Source: Hedera helix
Lineage: Eukaryota; Streptophyta; Magnoliopsida; Apiales; Araliaceae
Assembly: GCA_947179155.2 (NCBI GenBank)
Contig: OX359269.1
Location: 31,588,517-31,652,516 of the forward strand
Length of the DNA stretch: 64,000 nucleotides
Reading direction: 5' to 3'
In this document: positions 1-10,872 of the stretch, piece by piece
How the letters are laid out: the number at the start of each line of letters is the position of its first letter
How positions within the stretch are numbered: position 1 is the stretch's first letter
Notes under the pieces: model-generated
The model's input: the letters and a program-made list of their open reading frames with translations, nothing else
The model's database searches: none
Told to the model about the DNA's origin: nothing
Made by a program: the position numbers and the translations under genes

Positions 1-1150
1 ATGTGAAGTCTTTAACTGATGTTTAAAAGCCTTCTAACTGTTATGTGATATGTTTACGAGTTATGAACATGATTTATACACTTTGTGTGTCAATGTAATA
101 TAAACTGTTGGAACGTGAGTTATATGTGATATTAAATGGAGAATTATGTTCAGTCAATGCATGTTAAAGTTTATATGAAAGCATAAACTGCGTATGTGCT
201 GTATGTTAGACTTGCTGAGCCGTCGTGCTCATTCTTGCGAATAAAACCTTATTTGCAGATTAAAGATGAACGTTAAGAAGATCATGAACGTAAAGATGAA
301 GCGTAGATTAGGTTTTCATGTTTATTACTTGTATTTGTATAAGTCATAACGACTGTTATAATACGAACAAACAAACATGTAACCGAATATTGAATGAATG
401 ATATAAGTTATTATCATCAGAATGTTGTTATGTCTTTACTTTGATATAACCTAGAACTGTTAAGACTTAACATAGTATTGATAATGATCTATTTATCTGG
501 ATGAGGATCGGTAAATAACTTGTGAGTGCTGTACATCCGAGACAGGACTAAGCGATGTTGACTGGTCAAATCCATCGTTAAGGTTCCTCGGACCCAGGTA
601 TAACTCGTTATTACTATTTTGAATACCATATAAGTAGGATTATTTATATGAAGAGATATCACTATAAACAAATATGTTTCGAATGAGGGTTTTAACTAGT
701 TGGGTAATGTTCTGTACGGAAAGAGAATTTTGTACCGGACAAAGATACAACCATTTGTCACGGATAAAGATGCAAACATTTATCACGGGTGAAGATACAA
801 ACATTCACCGCGAGATTCTCTGTTCTCAAGAGCCGTCCTAATGATTTAATGCCGTGGATGTTGGAACATGTAAAGTTATAGAATATTTAAATCCTAAGGT
901 TAAAATTAAACCGTTATATATGGTTTTATCCATTTATATGGATGAAATACAAGTTGATACTTGTATACTTATGAGACTGAGATCAAGTTAAGATCCAGGG
1001 ACAAAGTTAAGAGAAAATTTTAATGTATAGTCTAAAATAAGACTATTTCAACCATTATGATTATGGGATCATTGGTTAAGTCGATAGATGTACGAAATTA
1101 ACGCACAAGGTCCGCCGCATCGAAAGTGCGGGGATTTTGGGGGCGTTACA
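1..1150 (+). mobile_element. LTR end of a gypsy element, probably plus-oriented
   Basis: The block ends in GGGGGCGTTACA at 1150, the usual end of a TG...CA LTR. It holds a segment near 210-245 (TTGCTGAGCCGTCGTGCTCA) that resembles the reverse complement of segments in the G1 and G2 LTRs of this window. G1 has a known direction, so this suggests plus orientation. No primer site follows position 1150, so it is a solo LTR or a 3' LTR whose element lies to the left. The left end is outside the window. No coding sequence is seen. Confidence 0.6.
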
Positions 1151-1599
1151 GTTACCGCTATCTTAATGCTTTCCTGTCCTTTAAATCCTAAAATGTGTGT
1201 ATGCGGACGCGCGCGTGTGTGTATGCGTGCGTGCCTATGAAAATCGTTGGAATGCTTTATTTTCGAAAATACTTCAGAAATCTCGTTGACCTATGCACGA
1301 AGGATTCGATTCGTTTTGAAAAGTTCATTTTTAAGCTTTTGTTTTAATAACAAAATCTTTAATGATGACATTTATAAAATAAGATTTTCGAATCCTTCGT
1401 CAAATAGGAATGGAGCTAATCTGATACTTTCGATTTTATTTTAGCCTACGCGTGATCTAATATCCTACTTTGATTGATTTTATGAAAATCTTCATCTTTT
1501 CATTCCAAAATCCATTTTTCATGTCGAAAAGGAAAATCAAGCATTAAAACAGCGTTGAGGCTATTCATGGCCTTAAACCCAATTTTTGACTTGATGCCG
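1151..1599. other. Unassigned spacer
   Basis: No recognisable gene or element. It contains a short degenerate TG/CG-rich run near 1193-1232 and otherwise AT-rich DNA. A 65-codon reading frame here has no recognisable feature. Confidence 0.4.
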
Positions 1600-2523
1600 T
1601 TTTAAGGGCCAAAAATTTACATATTTACATACAGGCGCCTCGCGATCGCTACATACGCAAAAACTATGAAATAAACTAAAAGGATATCATCGGGAGGTTA
1701 GGAGGAGATTCCATTCGCAAAAAATCCTCCTTAACCGTCCCTAATCCACAGATCTACAACATATATTGATTACATTGGATCTAACTTCAAAGTACACAAA
1801 ATCAAACTATTTAAATAGCAATGCACCAAATATTTTCGGATCTACAGTAGATCCACCCAACAAAATGCAATAAGAACAAAATAAAACTCGATCTAAAAGA
1901 TTTACTAGATAAAACACAACGAAGCTAGGAAACTCGGATTTTTCACATTCCAAATGATGAAATAAACGCTTTAACACTTGGAGATTAACTAGGATACAAT
2001 ACCTAGTATAAAGATTGTACAAAATATGGAGAAATCTCACTTCTTCTCTCTTTTTTTCTCTCTCCCGTCGCCTTTCTCTCTCTCTTTTTCTTATTTTTTC
2101 CCTTTCTCCTTCGCTCTCGGCTGCAACAATGGCATTGTATAGCTGACTGAGAGCAGTCGCAGATGCATCTGCTGCTGTCTGGCTTCCTTTTCTCGATTTT
2201 CGTGTCACGCAGTCTTAAATCATCATTTTTTGCTGCATTATTTCGGAAGGCTGTTACTTGATATAGAAATTGCTCTTTGTGCTTGGCTATCGTAAGCGTA
2301 GTGGCCATTAGTCGTCTTTTGTGATCAAATCAGGTTCTTCTGGATCAACTGTTTGCCTTGCCTCAAGTAACCTGATGCTCGTTGTTCGTTATGGCGGCTT
2401 TGACCGTAAGTCGTTGGGGTCGCTTCGTGTTGGGGTCCACCTTCCTTTTCGCATGTCGGGTCAAGTGACGATTTTGCCCTCCTGTTAGGGTTAGTAGAGA
2501 AGTGCAAAATTTGGGTGTCTACA
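1600..2523 (-). mobile_element. Probable solo LTR of a gypsy element (left edge unresolved)
   Basis: Read on the minus strand the block begins at 2523 with TGTAGACACCCAAATTTTGC, a start typical of plant gypsy LTRs. No primer site or coding region adjoins it. I could not find the opposite terminus or a matching TSD for CATAC at 2524-2528, so the left limit is approximate. Reading frames inside are low-complexity Arg/Glu/Lys runs from a pyrimidine-rich tract at about 2036-2110. Confidence 0.45.
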
Positions 2524-2599
2524 CATACAATATATAAAGTTAATATTGATGATTTCTTAGTTTTAATTTTTTTTAAATATATAATTTTTTTTATTTAAT

Positions 2600-2782
2600 T
2601 ATTATTTAAAATTATATATATTACCATGTAGTATAACCGAAAAACTGGTACTGGTTTTGTATCGAACCAGTACCAAATCGGTATTTCGGTACCAGTTTTT
2701 GATTTTTCGATAATGTGGGTTCAGTACCGGTATGATTTTTTTGGTACTAGTTCGATTTTTTATCGATGAACACTCCTAGACT
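2600..2782. mobile_element. Possible hAT-like MITE end
   Basis: The right end reads, on the minus strand, TAGGAGTGTTCATCGATAAA, close to the TAG(G)GGTGTTCATCG ends of many plant non-autonomous hAT elements. Inside are repeated GGTACCGGT/CGGTACTG-type motifs in both directions. The left terminus and TSD were not found, so this is a tentative call. Confidence 0.3.
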
Positions 2783-3018
2783 GGCTGCTATTCCAACTAA
2801 CGGCTGACCAAATTAGGCAAAAATAAAATAAAATTGCTCTAACCGTTGGTAGGAGTAGCGCATGCAACATTCCCAATTTGGCCAGTTGTTAGTATAAGTA
2901 ACGACGATCAGTAAAAAATTTGTACCATTTTTCACTTTTAGATTTTTATATAGACGTTGAAAGATCAGTTTACTAGAATATTGTCCATAATAACAATTTA
3001 CTATAAATCATCATTCCC

Positions 3019-3019
<1 letters not shown>

Positions 3020-3053
<34 letters not shown>

Positions 3054-3116
3054 GTGTGTGTGTGTGTGTAAGAGATCACCTTTTTCCTAAAAATAAGGCT
3101 AGAGTTAAAAAGATAT

Positions 3117-3170
<54 letters not shown>
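3020..3170. repeat. Two AT microsatellites with a GT run between
   Basis: (AT)n fills about 3020-3051, followed directly by (GT)n to about 3068; a second pure (AT)n fills 3121-3170. The translated frame across them is only Ile/Tyr repeats and is not a gene. Confidence 0.9.
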
Positions 3171-3173
<3 letters not shown>

Positions 3174-3397
3174 ACATTTTTCTAACTATTCTAATATATT
3201 TAACTATTATTCTTGTTTTTTTTGCTGTTGAAAATTTGATAAGGGGTCAAGGGGAACTCGGAAAGACTAAGAAGTCCCATTTCCTATATATGTACCAGAG
3301 ATCACTATAATCGATGTACATTTTTTATTCTTTTAACTATCAGTATTATATAGATTTCCCCTTAATTATTGTCCTTTTTTTGCTGTTTTTTCCTTGA

Positions 3398-3529
3398 CCA
3401 TTATTTGAATTACCAAAAGCGAAGAATCTCAATCAACCTTGTTCTTGTTTTGGGGAGTCGCAATGGTATCAGCACCCTGACCCTCTTTGGCATTCCCAGC
3501 ACTTGCTTATAGATATTGTGGAATTTTAA
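3398..3529 (+). other. Unrecognised open stretch, possible terminal exon
   Basis: A 43-codon stretch runs open to a TAA at 3527-3529. Its residues are unusually rich in Trp, His and Cys for AT-rich spacer, for example QWYQHPDPLWHSQHLLIDI near the end. No start codon is present and no clear splice acceptor is seen directly upstream. I do not recognise the peptide. It may be a degraded last exon or chance. Confidence 0.2.
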
Positions 3530-3859
3530 TACTCGTAATCCTATCTACTATGAATTTTGTTTTCATTACCACACCATATAAGTCAATTTATCGTTATAAA
3601 TCTCAAATGTATTCGTCAGGCTTTTATAAATAACCGGACGAATATAGTTGTGCAAAATTATTAATTACAAGATCTCTAGTATTTTGTTGGAATTCGTTTT
3701 GTTTAGGTTTTACTTTAAGCACAAATATTAATTCTGTTGTTCATGAAATGACTTGATAAAAAAAAAAATTGTTCAACTCGGGTTTATTATCATTACGCCA
3801 TGGTGAATAATTTTCATCAAATATATCATAAGTGAAATTGATTAGGAAAAAAAAAAGAT

Positions 3860-4110
3860 TTTTAATTTATTAACACCCAAAGTAATACAAATACATGTAA
3901 CAAATCGAAACAACTTGGACGGGGCCTATAGAGTTGCATGACAACCAAGATCGAGCTGGAAAACTATTAACAAGCGAAAAATACCACCTAACCTAGCTCA
4001 ATCAGCTAGTTAACATGCAAAATGACAATTTAGGGTAGCTCACTAAAGTACAAAATCCATGCATTCATTACATGAACTACGCAAAATGCTATTGTAGCAC
4101 CAAATCTGAA
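3860..4110 (-). repeat. Left copy of a duplicated segment, possibly an old gene 3' UTR
   Basis: This segment resembles 63540-63700 in the same orientation. Shared pieces include AGTAATACAAA, AAGATTGAGCTGGA (left copy AAGATCGAGCTGGA), TATTAACAAGCGAAAAAT and ATGCATTCATTAC-like sequence. The left copy carries about 80 bp not seen in the right. On the minus strand an AATAAA lies at about 3868, which would suit a 3' UTR read leftward, but no coding exon is recognised. Confidence 0.6.
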
Positions 4111-4254
4111 TATTGACAATATTAAGTAGTTGTTATTTGGATTGGTGTGGCCCACCTGCAAAGAGTTGTAAATTAATGTGCAGATATAGAGGGTTGTCTT
4201 CATATATTGTTTTGAATTCGAACTCAATAATCGTATATTGTTACATTACATTTA

Positions 4255-5499
4255 GACTTGATCATCAAAAAATTCAATCAATAATACATTTTTTTTAATC
4301 AATTTAATCAATATAATATTTTTATTACATCTAAATCATTAAATTATTAAAAATTCTCTCAAAATACCTAAATTTAACCATATATTAAACTATAGTTAAT
4401 TACTAGCTTATGTGACAGTTGAAATGGAATATAGAATAAATAAAAATAATAAAATATATTATTCTAAACATTATTATGTGTACTGTCCCCTGTGACAAAA
4501 TACTGCTAAATTGACCAACAAAATAAAAGCATTTGAATTTAAAATATCTAATTAATTTAGTATAGAGACGTAATTTAATTATTTAAACAAAGGACAAATA
4601 TTAATTCATTTTTTTTTATAAAAAAAGCCAAACAAATTAAACAGATGACAAAATATTAATAAAAAAAGTTGAACAAAAGACAACATTTATTCAACAAAGG
4701 ATAAAAATATTAATTAAATCATAGGCAAAATAATAATTTAAACATATTAAACAAATGGCAAAATATTAATTAAACAAAGCGCAAAATAATAATAAAATAA
4801 AATATTACTCTAAAACAAATTTAGCATGGGCAATAAATTTGTAACTCATATATCGATCGACAAGCTAGGAAAAAATAGAAAAACTTAAAAACTAATTTTG
4901 CATAATAATTCATATTACAAATATTTAGACAAAAAATATAATCACATAATACCGTAGTGCTTATATAATAGAAAAACATTTATAGAAAATATTTGGTAAA
5001 TAATAACAAAAAATTTATATAAGAGAAAATTTTAATTAATAGACTGCCCTTTGTTTAATATGTTTAAATTAATATTTTGCTCATGGTTTAATTAATATTT
5101 TACCCTTTGTTCAATAAATATTTTTTCTTTTGTTTAATTTGTTTGACTAATATTTTGTCATTTGTTTTATTTATTTTTATTTAAAAAAAATCAATTAATA
5201 TTTTCCCTCTGTTAAATTTGTTTAATTAACTTTTTGTTGTTGTTGTCAATTTAGCAATATCTTGCCAAATGGGACAATCCATATAATAATGCTATATAAT
5301 TCATTTCATTTTTTTATTTATTCTAAATTTTACTTCAATTGTCACATAAGCTAGTAATTAACTATAGTTTGACATATAGTTAAATTTAGGTATTTTTGAG
5401 ATGATTTTTAAGAGTTCAACGGTTTAGATGCAATAAAATATCATATTGATTAAATTGATAAAAATTGTAGAGTTTATTGGTTTTTTTTGTCATTATGCC
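4255..5499. mobile_element. Foldback MULE-type element, 1245 bp
   Basis: The element is flanked by a perfect 9-bp duplication, TTACATTTA, at 4246-4254 and 5500-5508. Its termini are GACTTGATCATCAAAAAA on the left and GGCATAATGACAAAAAAA (minus strand) on the right. The two ends are inverted repeats of roughly 450-500 bp (about 4255-4775 and 5036-5499) around a short middle. A 9-bp TSD with long inverted repeats is the known mark of Mutator-like elements. No transposase is present, so it is non-autonomous. Confidence 0.85.
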
Positions 5500-5869
5500 T
5501 TACATTTATTAATATTTAGACATAAACATCGGGGAAAAAATGTATTGGTGAATTGGAAATTTTGTAAATAATACTTTTTTTTATGTAACCAAAGAAGTAT
5601 TTTGTAGGATTATTAAATTAAGATACTCTAGATTGTTCAAACAGTAGAATGAATAGCTTACTTTATACTTTCAAATTTCAACTCGTCCCCTACACTTGAA
5701 AATTTAAGGATCTCCCTCTATTTTTAATCATATTTAACTTTTATTTAGTAATTATGTATTAGTTTACACAATCGGTCAGAAAGGATAGTTTTATTTTCGT
5801 TATTTTGGCTTTTTCTAGTCTAGTGCTTACAATTGACACTCTTACAGTAATTTTAATGCATAATTTTTT

Positions 5870-5975
5870 AGCCGATTTTCAAGGAGTAAATTTCTTGCTA
5901 TGAAAATTTTACTGAGAAAAATTATGTTTATGTGAGTCAAATGCAAACCCTAATAGTCATAAAAAGAAGATTTAA
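5870..5975 (+). repeat. Second block of the duplicated segment
   Basis: The stretch ATTTTCAAGGAGTAAATTT through the following 90 bp matches 63856-63955 with scattered substitutions (GCTATGAAAATTTT, GTCAAATGCAA, CATAAA-AGAAG). It is in the same order and orientation as the 3860-4110 match, so both blocks belong to one duplication. Confidence 0.65.
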
Positions 5976-5994
5976 TTTGTTGTCTTGTTTTCCT

Positions 5995-6412
5995 TAAGTT
6001 ATAATTTATCGTTTTGCTCTTATAAAGTTATAATTTGTCTTTTGTAAAGCTATAAATTATCGTCTCTAAAGTTATAATTTATCGTTTTGCTCTTATAAAG
6101 TTATAATTTGTCTTTTATAAAGCTATAAATTATCGTCTCTGTTTTATAAATATATAATTTGTCACATTGCTCCTCTAAAGTTGTAATTTGTCTCTCCCTC
6201 TTAATTATAGAGCTATAATTTATTGCTCTTATAAAATTATAAAAGTTTTAATTTGTCGTCTCCCTCTTAATTATAGAGCTATAATTTATCGCTCTTATAA
6301 AATTTTAATTTGTCGTGTCGCTCTTATAAAGTTAATTATAATTTGTCATTTCACTCTTATAAAGTTATAATTTGTCATCTCACTCTCTTATAAATAAAGT
6401 TATATTTTGTTG
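5995..6412 (+). repeat. Degenerate tandem repeats of TTATAATTTGTC type
   Basis: About a dozen imperfect copies of a unit like AAAGTTATAATTTGTCG, often separated by TCTCCCTCTTA or TTGCTCTTAT, fill this stretch. Two longer units near 6188-6330 are near duplicates. No coding role is apparent. Confidence 0.75.
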
Positions 6413-6596
6413 TTGCGCACGTATATAAAAAAATTAAGAAACCTATGTTCTGCTCTGCTATGGCAACATCTATTAAAAATACTATCTTGGAAAATAAAAT
6501 AAAAGGGCATTAAAATAAAGTGTGTGTCTCTCAAAAATATTAGCAACTTACTATTGAAAAGGGAATATTTCTTAATAACCATAGACTTGATAAAAT

Positions 6597-6723
6597 TGGC
6601 CCGCGGGCCAGCCTGACTCGTTCCCCAAAAATCAGGCTTTGGGCCTTCAAAATTTAGACAAGTGAAAGTTGAACCGTTTTGGCTTGGCCCGTTTCGGCCC
6701 TGCCCGCGAGCTAAATTTATTTA

Positions 6724-6775
<52 letters not shown>

Positions 6776-7153
6776 GTTTGACATTGTTGATAAAAAATGT
6801 TAACTTAAAAAATGAATCAAGTATGGAATTATGAAGAATATAAGAATAAATTCTAATATGTGATCTTGAATAATAATAATAATAATAATAAATATTATGA
6901 ATATAATATATATATTACCTTTAGTCTTTCTTTTACGCTTTTATCTTTAATATTGACATTATATACATTTATCAATTAATTAATCACAAGATTAGTTACA
7001 TTTTAATATATACGAGTACAAAATGTCTATAAAATTATTGATTTTATTTTATTTTATTTACTAATAATATTAAATGTTTATGTAAAAATTATGTGTCATA
7101 ATTGTAAATAATTAGAGTTAATATTTATTTCAAATTATGTGTTATAGTTGTAA

Positions 7154-7217
<64 letters not shown>

Positions 7218-7356
7218 AAAAAAAATTATAAAATACTAAAATGGCCCATGGCCCGGCCCGGGCAGGCCACAGGCTTCATTTTTTCCGCTCGCAAAAAGCT
7301 GGGCCGTTTTGGCCCGGCCCGCCGACGGCCTGACCCGTTTGCCACATCTAAATACG
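6597..7356. mobile_element. Possible GGCCCG-type hAT-like element
   Basis: Two GC-rich blocks (6597-6715 and 7240-7356) rich in GGCCCG/CGGGCC stand out in AT-rich DNA and flank microsatellites. The right end on the minus strand reads TAGATGTGGCAAACGGGTC, a terminus common in plant hAT-like elements. The left terminus lacks a clear match and no TSD is found, so the left edge may be lost. Confidence 0.35.
6722..7213. repeat. ATT and AT microsatellites
   Basis: (ATT)n lies at about 6727-6775, a shorter (AAT)n near 6871-6890, and a pure (AT)n at about 7159-7213. They lie inside the candidate GGCCCG-flanked element. Confidence 0.9.
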
Positions 7357-7457
7357 CATAAGGATTTGGCTCGCCTACATTTCAACTTCCCTCTAGTTCT
7401 ATTAAATATACCAATTATTTGATCTGAATAGTTTTTTTAGTAATGATAAAAATATAT

Positions 7458-7711
7458 TAATTAATAGTTGATGATATTGAGATCAATTCTACAAAAAATT
7501 AGAAATATTAAAAATATATTTAACGTTAAAAGTTTAAAAGAGTTTTCAATCATTGAAATTTTAATGAAAAATTCACATGTATATTAATAGATAATTGATG
7601 ATATTGAGATCAATTCTACTAAAAATTAGAAAAATTAAAAATATATTTAATGTTAAAAGTTTAAAAGAATTTTCGATCATTGAAATTTTAATGAAAAATC
7701 CACGTGCATCA
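7458..7711 (+). repeat. Two-copy tandem duplication, period 127 bp
   Basis: The segment starting TTGATGATATTGAGATCAAT at 7468 recurs at 7595 with few differences, giving a 127-bp period. Fragments of a further unit (AATGATAAAAAT) lie on both sides. Confidence 0.85.
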
Positions 7712-7908
7712 AATGATAAAAATGTATTGGATTACTTCTATTTTTGAAATAATTATACTACTCATTTTTATAAATTAATAGACCGCTGTTGATTTTACTT
7801 ATACAATCCAAAAATATAAAAATATGATGTATTGAATGAAATTAGAGAGAAGATGTAATGGAGGAAAGCCAAGTATGCATTATTGGATATATTATCTTGA
7901 TTCAAGTT

Positions 7909-8775
7909 TGTATTAGGATAAGTGACATCACTCTAAATTAGATAAAGATTAACATTAAGGAAAGGTTATCAATTACAAGTGAATAAGGTTATATGCATGG
8001 TTTTCAGACCCGGATCGGTCATCGAATCGAAAAAGGTACCGGGTGAATGGGTCACTGGTCCAATCAGTAGTCGAACCGTTATTGAACCGGTGACGTTATT
8101 AATATGTAATACATAATAAATAATTAAATATATTAATTATTATTATATATTATATATAATATTTAGTAAATATGTAAAATTAATCAATTAATCAAAAAAT
8201 AAATAAAAAAATTAAACCTATTTGTACAATGTTTACTTTATACAATTCAAATAAATATTAAATCTATATAAAAAAAGATATTAAATCATGATCATAACTC
8301 AAAACTCAAGACTCTCAAGACTCAATAGTGTTAAAATCAAATACAAATGAATATAAACATCTCTGGATACATTCAATCAAATTCGGTATAAAAAAAAACT
8401 AAAACTATTTGTACAGTATTTACTTTATACAATTCAAATAAATACTAAATCTATATGAAAAGAAAGATATTAAATCATGATCATAACTCAAAACTCAATT
8501 AATGATACATTCAATCAAATTCAAAGGCTTAAATTAAAAATAAAATAAAAAAAGATAGGGAACCGGTGACCCAGTTACCGGGTCACCTGGTTTGATCGGG
8601 TTTTGATTAAAACTGATTTTTTGTCTTGAATCGAGCCGGAGGGCCGACCGATCTTGATTTTTATCGGTCAAACCGATGGTTCGGTCCGGGTTTAATAATC
8701 ATGGTTACATGTAGCTTTATATACGGCTGTAAATCATTGTAAACAAGTGACAGATAATACTACAAATTCATTTAA
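7909..8775 (+). mobile_element. Remnant of the copia 5' LTR, split by a hAT element
   Basis: Sequence just before the primer site at 8783 should be the copia 5' LTR. A plausible LTR start TGTATTAGGATAAGTGAC is at about 7909, but no second LTR survives to test it. The hAT-type element 7996-8703 interrupts it. Without that element the remnant is only about 160 bp, so the true start may lie further left. Confidence 0.4.
7996..8703. mobile_element. Non-autonomous hAT-type element, 708 bp
   Basis: The ends are imperfect inverted repeats, CATGGTTTTCAGACCCGGAT and, from the right on the minus strand, CATGATTATTAAACCCGGAC. They are flanked by 8-bp duplications GTTATATG (7988-7995) and GTTACATG (8704-8711) with one mismatch. 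An 8-bp TSD is the hAT signature. There is no transposase. The middle has an internal direct duplication: a stretch of about 100 bp starting near 8212 recurs near 8399. Confidence 0.8.
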
Positions 8776-8782
8776 AGTAATT

Positions 8783-8794
8783 TGGTATTAGAGC
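8783..8794 (+). other. Copia primer binding site (initiator Met tRNA)
   Basis: TGGTATTAGAGC differs by one base from TGGTATCAGAGC, complementary to the 3' end of initiator Met tRNA. It lies 44 bp upstream of the gag start codon and fixes the 5' end of the copia internal region. Confidence 0.85.
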
Positions 8795-8838
8795 TACCCT
8801 ACTAACCTTTCTTCTTCTTCTTCTTCTTCTTTAATTCA

Positions 8839-9672
8839 ATGGCTGCCTCCAGCTTTACATCTTCCTCTTCTACTTGCACTCAAGCCCGCAACATTCCCAT
8901 TAGTATCACTTCATTTAGACATTTTGGATTCAATCAAATCCAACACTTTTTTACGTATAAACTGTCCATGAACAATTTTATCTATTGGAAAGCTTTGATT
9001 ACACCATACCTTGTTGGAAATAAGTTGTTTAAATATGTTACTGGGGAACTACCCATTCCACCAACAAAAATCAAACTTGCAGATGTTGATGTTGATAATT
9101 CTGAATTTGAGGCATGGAGACAACAAGATCAGCTCATTATCTCACTTCAACTCTCATCAATCAATCCTGATCTTTATTATTTAATTATTTCATGCCGTAA
9201 TTCAAAGGAAATATGGGATAAATTACATGAAGCCTTGGCCTTTCCTTCACAAACTAGAATCATTGGGCTTCATATTGCTCTCCAAGAACTTCGTCAAGGC
9301 GATTGATACAAAACTGAACATCTCCAACGTGGGAAGGCACTGTCCGATGAATTGGCCGGTATTGGTTATCCTCTCTCCCAACAAAAACTCAATGTGTATT
9401 TACTCAAAGGTCTTCGTGCTGAATTCAAAGATCTCATAACCACATTGTTAGCTCGTCTTGAACCTGTTTCATTTACTGAGTTACACTCATTGTTATTAAG
9501 TCATGAATTTATGCATAACCCAACTGTTCATTCTGTCATGACACATGCTTCTACCCATGATCATTATATTGCTCCATCTACTCATTTTGTTCAAAGTCAA
9601 AATACATATCAGCAGTCTCGTTCCTCAAATAGAGGTGGATCTTCGCAGCAATCTCGAAGTCATAATGATAAT
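8839..9672 (+). pseudogene. gag: Copia gag, interrupted by an in-frame stop
   Basis: The frame opens with MAASSFTSSSS and contains the plant copia capsid signature: NFIYWKALITPYLVGNKLF, then an EIWDKLHEAL-like segment. A TGA after LRQGD (9304-9306) interrupts it, and the same frame continues with LSDELAGIGYPLSQQKLNVY to a Ser/Gln-rich tail ending at 9673. This is the UBN2/retrotransposon gag family that packages copia RNA. The stop makes the gene inactive. It belongs to the host copia of the nested block. Confidence 0.85.
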
Positions 9673-10210
9673 TAAGATGGTAGAGTAGGCAGATGAAGGC
9701 ATCACTTTAATAATGATTTTTGAAATTCATCTTTTCCAAAAGAAAGGTGCCAAATATGTGGTTACAATAATCACACTGCTATCACTTGTTGTTTTCGACA
9801 TGAAGGAGCTTCTTATGTCCATCCTTTAAGTGCCTAGTATGCTACTTATACTCCATCTCAGGCCTATTCATCTTAGGCCTCACATACTCCATCTTAGGCC
9901 TCTTATAATCCATCTTCATATCACACATAGTTTCCTGATACATGTGCACCGCATCACATTACCCCGAATATCTCTGCCCTTTCACAAGCTGATGAATACA
10001 AAGGACAAGATCATTTGAAGGTTGGAATTGGTGCTTCACTTCCAATTTCTAACGTTCGTAATTCTTTCATTCAATTTAAAAGAAGTTCTTCATGTTCCCC
10101 ATATAACCAAGAATTTACTATCCTTTCAAAAAATTTCTCACGATAATAATACTTACTTTGAGTTTCACTCTGATCATTTTTGTGTTAAAGATCAAATCAC
10201 CAAGACTACC
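9673..10210 (+). pseudogene. Copia nucleocapsid, protease and pre-integrase start, broken
   Basis: A CCHC knuckle CQICGYNNHTAITC is encoded at 9748-9789. The protease region follows with WFPDTCAPHHITPN where copia proteases normally have a D-S/T-G-A core, so the catalytic Gly is replaced by Cys. A frame shift then leads into LKEVLHVPHITKNLLS, the conserved start of the gag-pre-integrase segment, up to 10210, where the gypsy element is inserted. Several stops and shifts are present. Confidence 0.8.
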
Positions 10211-10872
10211 TGAAGCCGGAGCGGGATAACGATTATCCTGCTGGCTAAGTTAATACAAATCTACAGGTGAAGATACAAGAGATTCACCAAAAGAAATAGG
10301 AGGAGAAACTCTCAACTCTAATTCTCAGAAAAGTTTTATCAATATATTCAACCACCTTTTCTATACCCACAAGCCGGGTATATATAGCTAGGTAAAACTT
10401 GGGCACAAAGAAAGAAAATATCAGAAAAGGAACTATTAAAAAGGAAAATACTAGAAAGGTGGCTAACAGATTCTGACAAATCCTTCTCTCCCCTACCACG
10501 TTGCTGATCCTCAATATTTGTCACTATCTTTCTTTAGTAACCAACTCACGTGCACTTACCATATGACACCTAATAATTAATAGTTAGATTATATGTCCAA
10601 TAATAAATAAAGGAAATAAAATAAAAGGAAATAAAAACTATGAAAAATAAAGGACTGAAGTCGTCCCCGAAGAACATTATTGATCCCGACCTCAAGGTCC
10701 CCGAAGAGTATTCTCGATCCAAGATTAAGGTTAATAAGCCAACCCCATCTTACTTGCCCGAGGGCATCGGCGCCCTTTTACTTTGTCCCGATCTGTTTTC
10801 TCCAGGTACTGTAGAGCCATTAATGTGCTATTTGACAGATCGACATGGTCAAGCTCAGATGCTCCTGCATCA
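10211..10872 (-). repeat. 3' LTR of the 10211-15911 gypsy element
   Basis: 662 bp, TG...CA, nearly identical to 15281-15911 apart from an extra 31 bp near 10410-10445. TATATATAGCTAGG at about 10378-10391 is a possible TATA region. Small reading frames here recur in the other LTR only because the LTRs are copies. Confidence 0.93.

Noticed and set aside
1807..2308. Arg/Lys/Glu-rich minus-strand frames
   Set aside because: Low-complexity translation of a pyrimidine-rich tract within an LTR.
3056..3310. 84-codon frame with Ile/Tyr repeats
   Set aside because: Produced by the AT microsatellite.
5995..6412. Possible CRISPR-like array
   Set aside because: Units are degenerate, adjoining and without regular unique spacers; the genome is plant.
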